Assembly: GCA_048213135.1 (NCBI GenBank)
Contig: PS015384.1
Span: 1 to 61,848, forward strand
DNA from: Reclinomonas americana ATCC 50394
Lineage: Eukaryota; Jakobida; Jakobea; Jakobida
Direction: 5' to 3'
Length of the DNA stretch: 61,848 nucleotides
This document shows, in pieces, positions 46,201-56,835 of this stretch. Every line of letters begins with the position of its first letter. Within the stretch, counting starts at the first letter, position 1. The position numbers and the translations under genes were made by a program. The notes under the pieces were generated by a model that saw nothing but the letters and a program-made list of their open reading frames with translations, did no database searches and was not told the origin of the DNA.

Positions 46201-49200
46201 CACTGGAACTCGGCCGTCTCGGCCGTGTACGTGCGAGCCCAGTACTTCCAGCTGGCCTCCTGGAACTCTTGCGATTCCCACTCGGTCGGCGACACGCAGC
46301 GAGCCTCGCTCAACGCCGTGCCCAGCAATTGGTCAAAGAGCTGTTCAGCGTGCAGTGAGCGCACCAGGAAAGACGCGATCACGACCATGCAGGACGCCTA
46401 ACCTTGCCAACAATCTCGGACCCAGCACGACGGCACTTGCGCAGTTTGCTCGTCATTGCCGCACCGGCGATTTCCATCAGTGTCGGACTGAGTGGTCATA
46501 CAAGTGAGAAGCGCAACACGGGGGGGCTGGGCGAACATGAAAGTCGTGGTAACGCAACAGCTGCTCCTCCACAATGCACAACTCGGCTCCGTCAATGGCT
46601 TCCGCAAGGAAACCGAGATTCCACAACAGCTCGCTCTCGGTCAGCGATCGCAGCTTCATACCTATCACGAAGACACACGTGAGCGACGAATCCTCTCCAC
46701 ACAACAACAGCAGCAGCAGGAATGAGATTTGCAGACCCTGCGCCGTCTTCTCCAGCAACAGTCCGTGGATGTGTCGCACAAAGTGCTCCAAACTGTTCGT
46801 GGCCCGGACCACCATGCCAGCCTGTCACACAGGTCAGCGACAGAATGGTTGTGCACAAACAACTATACGAGCACACGCACTGTAGCCACGCCCATGTCCT
46901 CCAGCGCCGACGACAGGCCGTCGTACACACATCGCTTCAGTCGACTGCGCATGTCTGGCGAGGTCTGGTGCACCAGCAGACTCAGCGTGAACAGCAACTC
47001 CATCGACAGGCCGGCGTCGTGTTTGTTTTGAGGGATGATGGTGCGGACCTGCGACATCCCACGTTGACAACAGCAGCATTGCAGCAATTCGCAAGGCGCA
47101 GCAAGACGCAACGAATGAGAGGCATCGCTGCAGAGTCAAGAACAACCACGAATCCCAGTTTGCGCCAATCGACGCCAACGCCTCACTGTGCGCAACTCCC
47201 GGTCAGCAACACATCATCACTGTGTGTCGACGAGCTGAGACAGTACCGATCCGCTTCGGGGAGAGCAAGGAAATCCGCGCGCTGTGTGTTGTACGGAAGG
47301 GCGGCTACGCACGACAACACGTCTGTTGTGCACACAATGTCGCCAGTGAGACACTGGCGTGCGCGACCGATAGTGGAAAATTAAAACACACGACGAAACT
47401 CGAAACCACACTGCATGCCAACACCGAGTTGGTGTTGTTTCCGGGGTCAATGGCCAGCGGCAGGTGCGGAAGGATTTGCAGCAGACGGCTGGGAGCACCG
47501 GGACCTGTAAGCAGGGCGCGAAACGAGTACCTCCACGCCAGGAGCGCCGACGTCGACCGGTGAATCTCGTGCACGGCATCAAAGGCACCACTGATGGCCT
47601 CGGTGAACCGCGGCAACGTGTAGGTCGGGGAGATGACTGGCAACGCATTGCAGTGAGCAATCGTTCGACCACAGCAGCAAGCGTGAAACGAGGGGACGCA
47701 ACAAGAAAGGTACTTGATGCCCAGCACCGCAATGCCCTGCAACGCGGGATTCTCCGCATACATGGCCTTTAGCAGCATCGGTAGCACCAGAGACGAGAAA
47801 CGCTGCGCGTGTTCGGGCTTGAGCATCCATTCGTCGCTGTAACGGTGCTCGCGGTTCAGCTCTGCGGGGGCACGGGGATGAGTGAGACTTGAGGAGAAAA
47901 GTCTGCTCTCAATGCATCCAAGTCGGCCGACCTTGCGAGAGACGCCGGGAAAAGTTGAAGCAGAGACCGTCGAGGAAGGAGCCGAGCACCGATACATCGG
48001 CCTGCTGCGACGGATGGTAGAAGCTGCGCGACGGCATGAACAGAGAGAGCGTGCTGGGAAAAAACAACATGTCAACCCCGCAACATCTCAATGGACTCGA
48101 TGAGGCGTCCGAGGTAATTGAACGCCATATCCGACGTCGGACTGAGCATGTACACCAGCAGGCCGGCGCAGGCACGAGCCGAATTCGCCGTGTTGTACGC
48201 CGGGAACAGACTCTGCTCAATCTCGCTGTTCATCGACGGCATTGTGGAGTTGGCCATTGCACCGACAGTCAAGTCTGTGGCACGATTCAGAAGTGCAGTT
48301 CAGCGACACCTGCACACAAGCGACGACGCACCGAGGGTGTCGAGGAGCTTGCTGTAGATGAGATCGATAAACTTGGACCAATCGATCCGGTCTGCCAGAC
48401 GCACGGCGGTGTTGAGCAGGTAGAAGAACATGGCGCTGTCGAACATAAAGTCGGTGCCTGCGAGTCGGAGTGCGTGAGTACAAACTCCCGCCAGGCCCCC
48501 GCAGAGAACACCAATCACTGCGCACCACGCCACGTCCACAGCTCCATCAGCTCGTCGAGCACCTCGTCAATGTTGCTCGGGCACGGAGTGAGGAAGATCA
48601 TCATCACTTGGTACCACAGCTTGCTGACATCGGTGGGATACGAGATGCGAGCACGGCACATGTCCATGACCTCGGCGGCGCTGGAGGGTGGGAAGTAGTG
48701 GCGCGCCGTCAGGGCCAGCGTCACCAGATCGTCAACCAAGTGCTTGGTTCCCGGAGTGAGAAGCAGCAACAGCAGCAGTCAAGGAGAGCACAGGATCAAA
48801 AAAAACAAGCAAGCGAAGAGGAGTTAAAGACATCAAGGATATGCATTGACCCGGTGCATAAGCTGCTGGGAGCGGAAGAGCAGCTTGCGAAGCTTCTCAA
48901 AGAGCGGTCGCCACTCCAGCTGGAAATCATCCGGCAGCCACAACGGCTTCCTGCACACACACACACAGATCATCATCAGCATTGCACCCGAAAGAAGAAG
49001 GAGGGAGAGGAAGCCACGCACTTGAGCAGCGCAATGACGGCATTGACAAAGAAGCCTTGCGTACGCTCATCCATCTGCGGTGCGAACGTGGCGCGCCACA
49101 GGAAGCGCGTCAGCTCCGCATGATCGGGCTTGCTGAGCTTGTACTTGAATGTGCGCATCGATCTGTGTGCGGCGAACTCCATGAGATGCACCACCACAAG

Positions 49201-49736
49201 GAAAGAATGGATGGGAGACAATCGCACCGGAAGAGCAAGCGAACGGCAATCACATAGCTGCGAAAGTCAATGCCACCGGCGTCGTCTATTCGCAGACAGA
49301 GAGTGGTGAGCGGAAAATAAAAAAATGCGATCACCACTCAAAACACGGACACACAGCGCATTCGTCTCACCAGGAGGCGCCGAGCGAACGGCACGCATGA
49401 GTTCCTACGCATCACAGCAAGTGAGCACACACACCGGAAGAGAGAGGGAGAAACAAACAAGAAAACAACAACAACAAAATACCTGGTAGAATGCTCCGAG
49501 CTCGCTCTCTCGAATGCGCGACCAGTACGGCAGCGCGCGTGTGATGCACGAGGCGCGGAAACCTGTCTCGCCTCCATCGCTGACTCCACCAGCGACACCA
49601 CTGCCACTTGCATTGGCAGCAGAGGAAGAAGAGGACGACGATTCTCCGCTGCCCTTTGCTGCTGCTTGTTCTTGCTGCTGCTGCTCGCTCAGGTGAAAGT
49701 ACTCATCCCAGTGACGAGGCGCCGCCTCGCCGCTCA
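40236..49736 (-). CDS. PSME4: PSME4/Blm10 homologue, proteasome activator PA200
   Basis: PSME4 (PA200, yeast Blm10) is a large HEAT-repeat dome that caps and opens the 20S proteasome. About 1,850 residues in many exons from ATG 49736 (MSGEAAPRHWDEYFHLSE). The N-terminal part includes KPLWLPDDFQLEWRPLFEKL, a family hallmark. HEAT-like helices continue through the whole gene, for example YPTDVSKLWYQVMMIFLTP, DRIDWSKFIDLIYSKLLD and SSLVLPMLLKAMYAENP. The C terminus reads HINDPFPVSAAVRTVLSSFW, then HQNGW, NKFTEEELDILTEL and MIAPSYYC, stop 40236-40238. The last three residues (Y-Y-C) occupy the place of the Y-Y-A tail that inserts into the 20S alpha ring. An intron at 45678 uses a GTTGCGT donor. 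Head to head with the EXPERA gene (70 bp). Confidence 0.88.
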
Positions 49737-49806
49737 TTCGCAAAGTTTTTATATTTTTCACGGTCCGGCTTCGTTGATCCGCACACGCAATTCGTTTCTT
49801 GTGAGA
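49737..49806. promoter_or_regulatory. Divergent promoter, PSME4 / EXPERA protein
   Basis: 70 bp between opposing start codons. Contains the most AT-rich stretch nearby, TTTTTATATTTTT (49746-49758), which could act as a TATA-like element for one or both genes. Confidence 0.5.
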
Positions 49807-50942
49807 ATGAGCGACAAGAAGGTCCTCAAGCTTCCTCTGTTGCTGTTGTCGACAGTGTGCTGACGTGGTGTGCGTTTGCGCAGAGTGTTGGATGCCGTCG
49901 GTGCTGGTACGATGTGTGGTTTGTCATCTGGTTCGCAGTGTACCCCGTGACGGTGCTCATCAGGTGCGTGCTTGTTATGCGGGTGTGAGGCGTAGGCGTG
50001 GAGTGAGTGAGTGAAAGAGTGAGAGAGTGAGTGAGTGAGATTTGAGGAAGAATTGTGCATGATTTCGCGCGCGTTGTGTTCATGTGTGCATATGTCGAGC
50101 TCTCATTGTCTTTCTGCGCCACACATGCGCATATGCTGCCGACAGTGACTACTTCAACTTCCAAGGCGCCATGCACCGTTGCGTCTGCGTCTGTGCGTGG
50201 TTGGCGCCATGCGCAATTTGGTTCACTCACACGCGCACACACCGCGCCCCCTCCACAGAGGTTGACGTGCACGAGCTCGGCAGCTACGAGATGTGGCCGT
50301 GGAACCCGCCGAAGCAGCTGCTGCAGCTGTACCTGCAGTGGTGCGATGCCGCCGATCCGCTTCTGTGCGCCAACCCGCCCTACTTCCAGACCATGGAGGC
50401 CATCAACATCCTCTTCCTGCTGTGGTTCTCTGTCGTGCAGCTCTTTGGCTTCATTGGCGGTGCGTGTGTGTGTGTTAACCAACACGCAAAGCAAACATGC
50501 GCACCCCCACGTGTGATTGATTGGTGGTGATACAGGCTGGAACTCGATCCGCAAGCTCGGCCTTGTGTGGGCCGCCTGCTGCTTCTACTCGGTGGTCGTC
50601 TGCTGCGGCGAGGTGTGTGTAATACGCGCGATAGGTCGATTCCTCGACGTTACCGAATTGTGTTGTCTGCAGACCTTCCTCGGTGCGTCGACGTCGCGCT
50701 CGCCGCACCCGCAGTGGTACCTCGCCATGTACATCCCGTACGCGGTGTTCCCGGTGCTGCTGTTCTGGCGTCTGTGGAGCGAGAAGCCGTTCTCGGCCTC
50801 GGGACTGCCGTCGACGTTTGGTGCCCTCATCATGTCGCTGACTGGCATGGCCACGCTCGCGCAGTTCGGCTTCTTCATGTACCAGTTCATCGCCAAGCAC
50901 GGTGTCATTGTGTTCCCGGAGCTGGCGCAGTACATCTTCTGA
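49807..50942 (+). CDS. EXPERA-domain four-helix membrane protein (TMEM97-like)
   Basis: EXPERA proteins (TMEM97/sigma-2 receptor, TM6SF, EBP) are ER membrane proteins of sterol handling. Exon 1 is MSDKK; splicing over 49822-49882 gives SVGCRRCWYDVWFVIWFAVYP (helix 1), then DYFNFQGAMHQVDVHELG through a GTTGCGT donor at 50178. Later come LYLQWCDAADPLLCANPPYF, helix 2 ILFLLWFSVVQLFGFIGG, helix 3 LVWAACCFYSVVVCCGE, and helix 4 YLAMYIPYAVFPVLLFWRLW. An additional segment (LIMSLTGMATLAQFGFFMYQF) adds a fifth hydrophobic stretch before the stop at 50942. The DPLL-x(4)-P-x-F motif after helix 1 is characteristic of TMEM97. I do not assign a sterol-isomerase activity because the EBP active-site pattern was not identified. 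Confidence 0.7.
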
Positions 50943-51056
50943 GGACGCCCTTCGCCCACCCCAGCTGCGACAATGATGTCAAGTGTCCTATGTCGCGGCA
51001 CACACACATAGATTAGTAAAAACCCTCGGAGAGAAAGGAAGCTGTGGGGGACGACG
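50943..51056. other. Short tandem intergenic region
   Basis: Between two plus-strand genes. Contains 3' UTR and promoter sequence; no coding potential seen. Confidence 0.5.
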
Positions 51057-53121
51057 ATGGGAACGTGTGCGTGCAAGGGCTCCGCGGTGATGGAGCGGGG
51101 CATTCACACACAGCAGATTGTTGCGCCCGCACACCAGGAAAGATCACCAGAACTATCTCATGTTCTCACACACACACGCAGCTCACTGCCAGAGTGACAA
51201 CAAACGGGCATGTGGCAGAGGTTGGCGACAACGACCTGGGCTCCGAGGCCTCACTGTCGCACATTGAGGTTTGCACGCCCATCATGACACACGCGAGATG
51301 AAATCGCTCATCCTTCTTTCGTCCAGGTCGAAGAGGTTCCCGAGGCCATGTGGATCTCACTCATGTCGTTCATGGACTTGAACGATGTTACGCGACTGTG
51401 GCGTGTCTCTCGCGACTTTTGTCGATGGCTCGAACGGTGGGTGATTGTAGGGTCCTCGCGTCGTTCTTCTGTGCATCTCATTGCCACAGCGCAGGCATGC
51501 GACGATCGAGGTTGGACGGGAGCAGCTGGCCAAGGCCTCCTCCTTGCCCACTGAGGCCCTCATCGGTGGCATGTTTGCGTCGTTTGGTGGACTTTGCGCG
51601 TTGCATTTGGACGGAGGTGGGACACATGCTGCTGTTGCTGCTGCTGCACGTGCATGCATTTACTTGTGCATTTCGTCGGGGTGCAGTCGCACTTGGGCCA
51701 CGGGAGACGCGGGAGATCGCCGAAGGCATCCGATCCAACTCTGGCTCGCTGCGCACGCTCACGCTGACTCGCAACAGCATTGGCGAGGACGATTTGCGAT
51801 TGTTGGCCAAGCCGCTGCAGGAGAACCGATCCATCGTCACGCTGCGATTCAACAGTTGCGCCCCGCCCTACCACCCGCGCTGTCTGTCTGTTTGTCTGAC
51901 TGACTGTGCGCACAGCCAATACGGTGGGCGAACGGGGTGCCGATATGTTTGCGGCCGTGTTGCGCAGCAATGATGCGTTGCGGACGCTGACCATTGGATG
52001 TGCGTCTCTCTCACCATGCCGTCTTGCGCCGGTGACGTGCCTCTCCTCACCAAACCTACTTGTCACCTGCGTAGTTGCTGGGATTGGTGACACGGGTGCC
52101 GAGCAGCTGGCGGCCGCGCTGCATGTGAATCAGTCGCTCACGGTGTTGGAGCTGCACGGTGAGGAGACGTCCTTATCCCTTATCAGCAACGTGGAACTGA
52201 AGCGCAGGATTGCTGCAGGAAACAAACTGGAAGACGCCGGCGCGACTGCGCTGGCTCGCATCGTGGCCACACACGAGTCACTGCGTGCACTCAAGCTGTC
52301 GGGTGAGTCGTCCGTGAATGTCATGCACGTGCGTGCTCGACGATTGCCGACCACTGCATGCAGGCAATATGCTGGAGGAGGCCAGTGGGCAAGCACTTGC
52401 GGATGCTCTTTCCGCTAATCGTGTGCTGGAGAAACTCGATGTGGGAGGTGAGAGAAGGAGGGAAGCAAGGATGCAGTGTCGTGCACATTCCCACCGCCCC
52501 ATGTGCGCACAGTCAATGACTTTGGTGATGTGGCGGTCGGTTTCTTTGCCGATGCACTACGGTGCGACAACAACACGCTGCGCAGCCTGAGTTTGAACAA
52601 GAGCCGCATTGGCGAAAAGGGAGCGCGACAGCTGGCCGAGATGCTGCGGGGGAACAAGTCGCTGACGTTCCTCGATGTGTCGGGTGTGTGTCATGGTGGC
52701 GACGGTCTATGTGCACCACTATGAATTGCTCACCGCCGTCTTTTGTGTGTGCAGAGAACCAGTTCGGCCTGGAGGGTGTGCGCGACTTTGCCGCGGCCGT
52801 GGCAGAGAGCATCACACTTAAGGTGCTGGTGTTCAACGGTGCGGCGCAGTTCTTTCCTCTGCCATCTTCGTCACTGGTGCGACTTATATGCTGTATGCGT
52901 GCAGGAATGAAGTGCCGTGAGGAGGGGGCGGAGCTTGTCGGCGACATGCTGTGTATCAACGAATCGCTGGACAGTGTGGAACTGTGCCAGAACGAGTTTG
53001 GCGAGCGCGGCATGGTGCACATTGCGCGCGGTGTCACCGAGAACGACACACTCGTCTCCTTGTCGCTGTCATGTACGTCTCTGCCTTGCCACTCTCTCCT
53101 TCACCACTTTCATCAATGTGG
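51057..53121 (+). CDS. F-box plus leucine-rich-repeat protein (3' end in gap)
   Basis: Probable substrate-recognition subunit of an SCF ubiquitin ligase. A possible first exon starts at ATG 51057 (MGTCACKGSA); the first firm exon begins at 51182 (LTARVTTNGHV). The F-box-like motif is VPEAMWISLMSFMDLNDVT with WRVSRDFCRWLER. From 51678 RI-type LRRs follow, almost each on its own exon: LRTLTLTRNSIGEDDL, GERGADMFAAVLRSNDALR, IGDTGAEQLAAALHVNQSL, LEDAGATALARIVATHES, LEEASGQALADALSANRVL, FGDVAVGFFADALRCDNN, FGLEGVRDFAAAVAESITL and EEGAELVGDMLCINESL. Introns fall at the same place in the repeat, just after the L-x-L-x-G strand. The 3' end is lost in the gap at 53122. Confidence 0.72.
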
Positions 53122-53579
53122 NNNNNNNNNNNNNNNNNNNNNNNNNNNNNNNNNNNNNNNNNNNNNNNNNNNNNNNNNNNNNNNNNNNNNNNNNNNNNNN
53201 NNNNNNNNNNNNNNNNNNNNNNNNNNNNNNNNNNNNNNNNNNNNNNNNNNNNNNNNNNNNNNNNNNNNNNNNNNNNNNNNNNNNNNNNNNNNNNNNNNNN
53301 NNNNNNNNNNNNNNNNNNNNNNNNNNNNNNNNNNNNNNNNNNNNNNNNNNNNNNNNNNNNNNNNNNNNNNNNNNNNNNNNNNNNNNNNNNNNNNNNNNNN
53401 NNNNNNNNNNNNNNNNNNNNNNNNNNNNNNNNNNNNNNNNNNNNNNNNNNNNNNNNNNNNNNNNNNNNNNNNNNNNNNNNNNNNNNNNNNNNNNNNNNNN
53501 NNNNNNNNNNNNNNNNNNNNNNNNNNNNNNNNNNNNNNNNNNNNNNNNNNNNNNNNNNNNNNNNNNNNNNNNNNNNNNN
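53122..53579. other. Assembly gap (458 N)
   Basis: Hides the 3' ends of two converging genes, the F-box/LRR gene and the coiled-coil gene. Confidence 0.99.
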
Positions 53580-54060
53580 TTCGCTGCCGAGTTCTGCCAG
53601 CAGCCTCTGCGCCTCTCTGTGAAAGCGAATGGATGAATGAGCGAGTTGAACGAGGAACGCAACCGCGCATCACTCAACTGCTTCTTTTCGCGAATGGCCT
53701 CAATGGTGCTGTGCAGGGCACGGATCGACGACGCATTCTCGTCGGCGTAGGTCTGCCGCTGAAGCACCGTCGTCTTCTCCTCGACTTCGTGCTCACGCGC
53801 ATCCACTCGTCTTCTCATCTCTGTGTGCGTGAGCGGGGGCTCGTAGTGAGAAGGGAGGAGGGAAGGGGAGGGAGGTGAGGAAGAGGGGAGCACCCACCAT
53901 CCACCACATTGTCGACATCGGCGGCCTGGCGGTCGAGGTGCCGGCGCACTTCATCACGCAAGTGCTGGATGTTCTGCGCCGTGCGCACATCTTCTGGGCC
54001 CTCATCGGCCAACAGATCGCGAAAGTCGTCAAGACCAGCAGCCAGATCCAGGTCGTCCAT
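53580..54060 (-). CDS. Coiled-coil protein (3' end in gap)
   Basis: Start ATG 54060: MDDLDLAAGLDDFRDLLADE, then a heptad-rich helix (VRTAQNIQHLRDEVRRHLDR). Exon 2 joins in frame: RRRVDAREHEVEEKTTVL, then SSIRALHSTIEAIREKKQ and, after a further intron, RLLAELGSE before the gap. About 115 residues are visible, nearly all predicted coiled coil with an acidic N terminus. This resembles small kinetochore, centrosomal or intraflagellar-transport proteins in general form only; I cannot assign a family. Confidence 0.6.
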
Positions 54061-54741
54061 TCTCTCTTTTCTCAACAAGTCTGTAACGGTCAGAATTGCC
54101 GACCGACGGACACCGATTGTGGAAATAAAACATCGGGAAGAACACAGCGACCGTCTGCATGCAGCGAGGTGAAGAGGAGGGTGATAGTGAAAAGAAGAAA
54201 GTGCACGCTCGGTCACTGCCGTTCAAACGCTGGTGACGAAAGATGGTCGGAAAAACAAAGATATCGCGATCGAGCGCGAATGCACACCACTCCCCGAATT
54301 CGAACACAAGGCCGCCACCGCCATCCCGGCAACGGAGGCACGATGTAGTCCCTCACCAGCAAGCCAATCTCCTTTCTTTCCGGGGGCACGATGTGCAGTC
54401 ACTGCACCGACAGCAACTACAAACCATCGCGATATATCGATATCGATCGAACAACGCGGAGCTCTCTCCGACCACACCACCCTTGACACACCTGTTGTGG
54501 CATCCGTCGTACCTTCCTGTGCATCCCTCCAAACAACAAGTTGTGGTAACGCCTCTTGCCACACTTGCGGCCTGCCACTGCCACAATTGGCAGGTGCAGT
54601 TGAGCAGCGTACACCATTCATGCTCCAGTATCTCTGTCGGGGGACACTTTTTATGTTCTTTGGATTATTCTGCGTCGCCGAGCACTCGCCGTGTACCTGC
54701 TATCTTCCCTCCTTTCTTCACCCATCTGCATCTTGCAGAAG
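54061..54741. promoter_or_regulatory. Divergent promoter region of the coiled-coil and SRF-like genes
   Basis: 681 bp, the longest intergenic region in the window apart from the left end. No convincing gene. A palindrome-rich block at 54429-54452 contains overlapping ATCGAT and CGATATCG motifs. A strong pyrimidine tract ending in CAG at 54738 lies just before the SRF-like ATG, so the region may include a 5' UTR intron. No CArG box (CC, six A/T, GG) was found by eye. Confidence 0.5.
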
Positions 54742-56672
54742 ATGCAGCAGCAACAGGCCGAGGCCATTGGCACGGTGTCGCGATCGGGCCCGCACCATGC
54801 TAGCGCTGACGCTGGCATGCTGCTGCCTCCGCTGCTGCTGCCGCCCCCTTCGCTGCCACTTCCTGCAAGCACCGTACACATGGCGGTACCGGTAGCCATC
54901 GAGGAGAGGCAGGTCGACAATGCAAGCGGCCGCCGTTTCTCACTCACCTTGCCCGATGTGGCCATGACACTGGAAGACGCCTCCCGACTGCACGCCGAGG
55001 ACAGTGACGACGACGAAGAGGACTACGAGCTCGACGAGGATAACGACGACGACGGTGACGAGGGGGCAGGCAGGCAACGTGACGGCCTTCGCAGCGGCGG
55101 CGGAATCGCCACGGCTGCCACCACCGCAGCAACTCCGGCCGGCGCGGCTGCAAGAAGCCGCTCCACAGCTGCAGGAAAGCGCAAGATCGAGATGATGTTT
55201 CTGGAGGCCAAGAACCGCCGCCATATTACATTCAGCAAACGCAAGGGCGGACTGATGAAGAAGGTGAGGAGAGCCGATTTACGCGCTGCGACACAGCTGT
55301 CTGCAAATTGTAGTTGACACTCACCGCTGCGCTGCGTACAGGCGTACGAGTTGAGTGTGCTGGCGGCTGCACAAGTGCTGGTGCTGGTCGCCTCCGACAA
55401 GTGCCACGTGTACACGTTTGCCACGAGCAAGTTGCAGCCAGTGGTCACACGTCCGGAGGGCAAAGGACTCGTGCAGATGTGCCTCAACATGCTTGCAATT
55501 GACTCGGACGAAGAAGACGACGAGGATGGAGTCGACAACGTCAAGGAGGAGGCTGGTGGGCGCCGCCGAGGGAAGCAGCCAGCCGGACGACAGCAGCGAC
55601 GAAATACAAAAGACCGAGTTCGACAACAACTCCAGTTGCCACAGCTGCCGCCGGCTCCACCACCACTTCTTCTTGATCTTCCTCCGCTGCCACTGCCGCC
55701 ACCACCACCGCCACCACCAGTGCTGATGGCAGTACCAGCGGAGTCTCGCGGGGACCACCCACCGCTGCCTATCTCTGAATCAGGCAACATCAGTTGGGTT
55801 TTTGCTGCTGTATTTCCTGTTATTCGCACAAAGAAGTTTGCGCTCACCACCATATTTGGCAATCACATAGATATCCAGACAAACACAGGAGTGAGCCCCT
55901 GGCGACGTGCGCTGCCGTCGGCGTCATACAGCGCACCAGATCCGGGGCCACATTATCTGTATGCAGAGGCGCCCCCGTCACCTGCTGGGCGCTCCGCGTA
56001 CAGTTCTGGTACCATCTCGTATCACCAGTTGCTGCCTCCCCCGCCTCTGACGACGCTTCCTCTCCCTCCACCACCACCACCGCCACCACCACCACCAACT
56101 TCCTTGTACCCACCCAGCCGATCGTACGTACCAATTGCTCCCGAGCTGTCCCTGGTCGAGGCTTCATCGTTCGTCGGCCACGGTGGTTCATCTCTCGGCT
56201 TGTCGCCACACACTCACAGCCGTCTGCGATCCGATGGCATCAGCCAGCCGGTGAGTGGACGCAACTTGGCGGAGAAAGTCGCGACCGGAAAATCGATATC
56301 TCACGTGTGCCTACAATACAGCACGGACTGTCGAGCCCGACTGGCAGCTCCACGCCACGCCGCCTGTCGAATCCGTTCCTCACCGACTTGCTGGCCTCGC
56401 CTTCGTCGTCGTTCATGCAACGCACATCTTCTGGCGCTTCGCTCACGCAGTATGCATGCCAGCTGCCGAGCCATCCGCCGGATTCGCCGCGCATCCCGCT
56501 GCAACAGCTGATCAACAGGAAGCCGTCCATGCCGCCGACTCCGTCGAGCACCACAGCCTCAACGACGACGACGACGACCACCACCACCACAACAGCAACT
56601 TCTCACGGAACTCCGCTACGTCGTGCTCCCTCCGCGCGGTCACTCAGCTTCTCCAACTCGGGCGGCTTATGA
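54742..56672 (+). CDS. SRF: SRF-type MADS-box transcription factor
   Basis: Type I (SRF/Mcm1-like) MADS protein. ATG 54742; a Pro/Ala-rich N terminus and acidic block (55006-55065) precede the MADS domain (about residues 150-210): KRKIEMMFLEAKNRRHITF, then SKRKGGLMKK, an intron (55264-55340), AYELSVLAAAQVLVLVASD and CHVYTFATSKLQPVV. The VYTFAT-x-KLQP signature and the following GKGLVQMCLN (SAM-like extension) mark the SRF rather than the MEF2 class. Downstream is low-complexity: polyPro (55690-55730, 56060-56100) and Ser/Thr-rich. Two later introns lie near 55790-55890 and 56250-56320. The C terminus ends LSFSNSGGL. It likely binds CArG-type sites as a dimer. Confidence 0.87.
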
Positions 56673-56835
56673 ACTCAGCCGCCGCACGCTCTCGACGACC
56701 ATGTATCATCACACCGTTTGCATCATGTACTGCACAACACACACACACACACATACAAAATACACAAAAGCATTTTCCAATGTGCCCTCCTCCTTCTCAC
56801 TCACTCTCACTCTCTCTGTCGCCTTCGCGTGCTGT
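56673..56835. other. Convergent intergenic region, SRF-like / MNS1
   Basis: 163 bp between stops, with an (AC)n run at 56736-56752 and a CT-rich tract at 56793-56821. Presumed overlapping 3' UTRs. Confidence 0.55.

Noticed and set aside
45482-46507. 341-residue plus-strand open frame
   Set aside because: Shadow of PSME4 exons on the other strand; no introns or domains of its own, and the minus strand gives family-specific sequence.
53580-54060. IFT20 identity for the coiled-coil gene
   Set aside because: The acidic N terminus and coiled coil look alike in general, but no IFT20-specific motif is visible and the 3' half is missing.
55794-56672. Separate 292-residue protein in the SRF-like gene
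   Set aside because: Only its last part (after about 56320) is used, as the final exon of the MADS gene; the first part is another frame of that gene's exon.
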